Assembly (NCBI GenBank): GCA_934654805.1
Contig: CAKUGW010000155.1
Coordinates: forward strand, 1 to 5,701
DNA from: an uncultured Kiritimatiellota bacterium
GTDB taxonomy: Bacteria > Verrucomicrobiota > Kiritimatiellia > RFP12 > UBA1067
DNA: 5,701 bases
Reading direction: 5' to 3'
Made by a program: the position numbers and the translations under genes
Shown here: piece after piece, positions 5,586-5,701 of the stretch
How positions within the stretch are numbered: position 1 is the stretch's first letter
Layout: every line of letters starts with the position of its first letter
Notes under the pieces: generated by a model
The model's input: only the letters and a program-made list of their open reading frames with translations
What the model was told of the DNA's origin: nothing
Database searches by the model: none

Positions 5586-5594
5586 TGGTATAAT
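5586..5594 (+). promoter_or_regulatory. Extended -10 promoter with consensus TATAAT
   Basis: TGGTATAAT holds a perfect -10 hexamer (5589-5594) with the TG extension, and matches the elements at 1419 and 3469. The -35 region is poor: TCACGG at 5566-5571 with 17-base spacing is the best option. Transcription should begin near 5601, giving a leader of about 28 bases before the ATG at 5629. Confidence 0.7.
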
Positions 5595-5628
5595 CACGCG
5601 ACTTGAAAGAACAAGGAAAGGATCAGTC

Positions 5629-5667
5629 ATGGTGCGCCAAGCAAGCTTGGCTGAACTTGTAGAATGA
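5629..5667 (+). CDS. Possible 12-residue leader peptide
   Basis: ATG 5629 follows AAAGGA (5617-5622) with a 6-base gap and lies about 28 bases after the predicted transcription start, a standard arrangement for a first gene. The frame encodes MVRQASLAELVE and stops at TGA 5665-5667. Its codons 3-8 contain the inverted repeat at 5636-5651. The stop overlaps a further ATG at 5664 as ATGA. This could be a leader peptide that couples translation to the next frame, or the start of a gene that needs a frameshift or carries a sequencing error. No resemblance to a known leader was recognised. Confidence 0.35.
   Translation: MVRQASLAELVE
5636..5651. promoter_or_regulatory. 16-bp inverted repeat just inside the transcript
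   Basis: GCCAAGC (5636-5642) and GCTTGGC (5645-5651) are perfect inverted copies separated by AA. In RNA this gives a 6-bp stem closed by a CAAG tetraloop, 5 bases after the ATG at 5629, where it could hinder the initiating ribosome. In DNA it has the form of a dimeric-regulator operator about 40 bases downstream of the predicted transcription start. Confidence 0.4.
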
Positions 5668-5701
5668 AAGGAATCTACTCAGTAAGGATAATGGCATACT
5701 G
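5664..5701 (+). CDS. Possible start of a gene running off the window
   Basis: ATG 5664 opens a frame that stays open to the window end, encoding MKGIYSVRIMAY and part of a further codon. It overlaps the stop of the 12-residue ORF by ATGA, which suggests coupled translation, and has no good ribosome-binding site of its own. An in-frame ATG at 5691, preceded by AAGG (5684-5687) with a gap of only 3 bases, is an alternative start. Twelve residues are too few to recognise a family. Confidence 0.3.
   Translation, partial: MKGIYSVRIMAY

Noticed and set aside
5012..5593. 193-codon forward frame overlapping the barrel gene and the region after it
   Set aside because: The translation is Arg/Ala/Thr-rich shadow coding of the barrel gene, with no start signals and no family features.

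Overview
The window reads as high-GC Gram-negative bacterial DNA. Coding regions are strongly GC-rich with G/C in third positions, and there is a protein with a signal peptide and a terminal Phe typical of outer-membrane beta-barrels. The gene families are too widespread to fix a lineage. A PVC-type genome (for example Kiritimatiellota/Verrucomicrobiota) is only a guess, prompted by the composition and by purine-rich repeats inside and between genes.

Layout, all on the + strand. 1-1080 is the 3' part of a calcineurin-like metallophosphoesterase. 1081-1461 is a noncoding, AT-richer stretch that holds a cluster of G/C-tract hairpins, a 12-bp palindrome, a possible 31-residue small gene overlapping a pair of alternative palindromes, and an extended -10 promoter. 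1462-2511 is ldhA (D-lactate dehydrogenase) with an unusual cysteine-rich tail. It overlaps mnmA (tRNA U34 2-thiouridylase, 2508-3464) by ATGA. proA (glutamate-5-semialdehyde dehydrogenase, 3485-4774) follows, with a promoter placed so close to its ATG that its mRNA should be leaderless. proA carries a low-complexity purine-rich insertion at 4361-4434. Right after its stop is a C-free, purine-dominated tract with nine tandem 7-bp units (4779-4841), which supplies the ribosome-binding region of a small outer-membrane barrel protein (4864-5373). The last 330 bases hold a third promoter of the same type, a 12-codon mini-ORF containing a hairpin, and the ATGA-coupled start of a gene that runs off the window.

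How the genes work together: ldhA and mnmA should be co-transcribed and translationally coupled, although NADH-dependent pyruvate reduction and tRNA thiolation have no obvious link. proA belongs to proline synthesis, but proB and proC are not in the window. No complete new system such as a defence, CRISPR or mobile module is visible. The most notable items are the repeat-derived material in and after proA, the shared TGGTANAAT promoters including the leaderless one, and the structured region upstream of ldhA.
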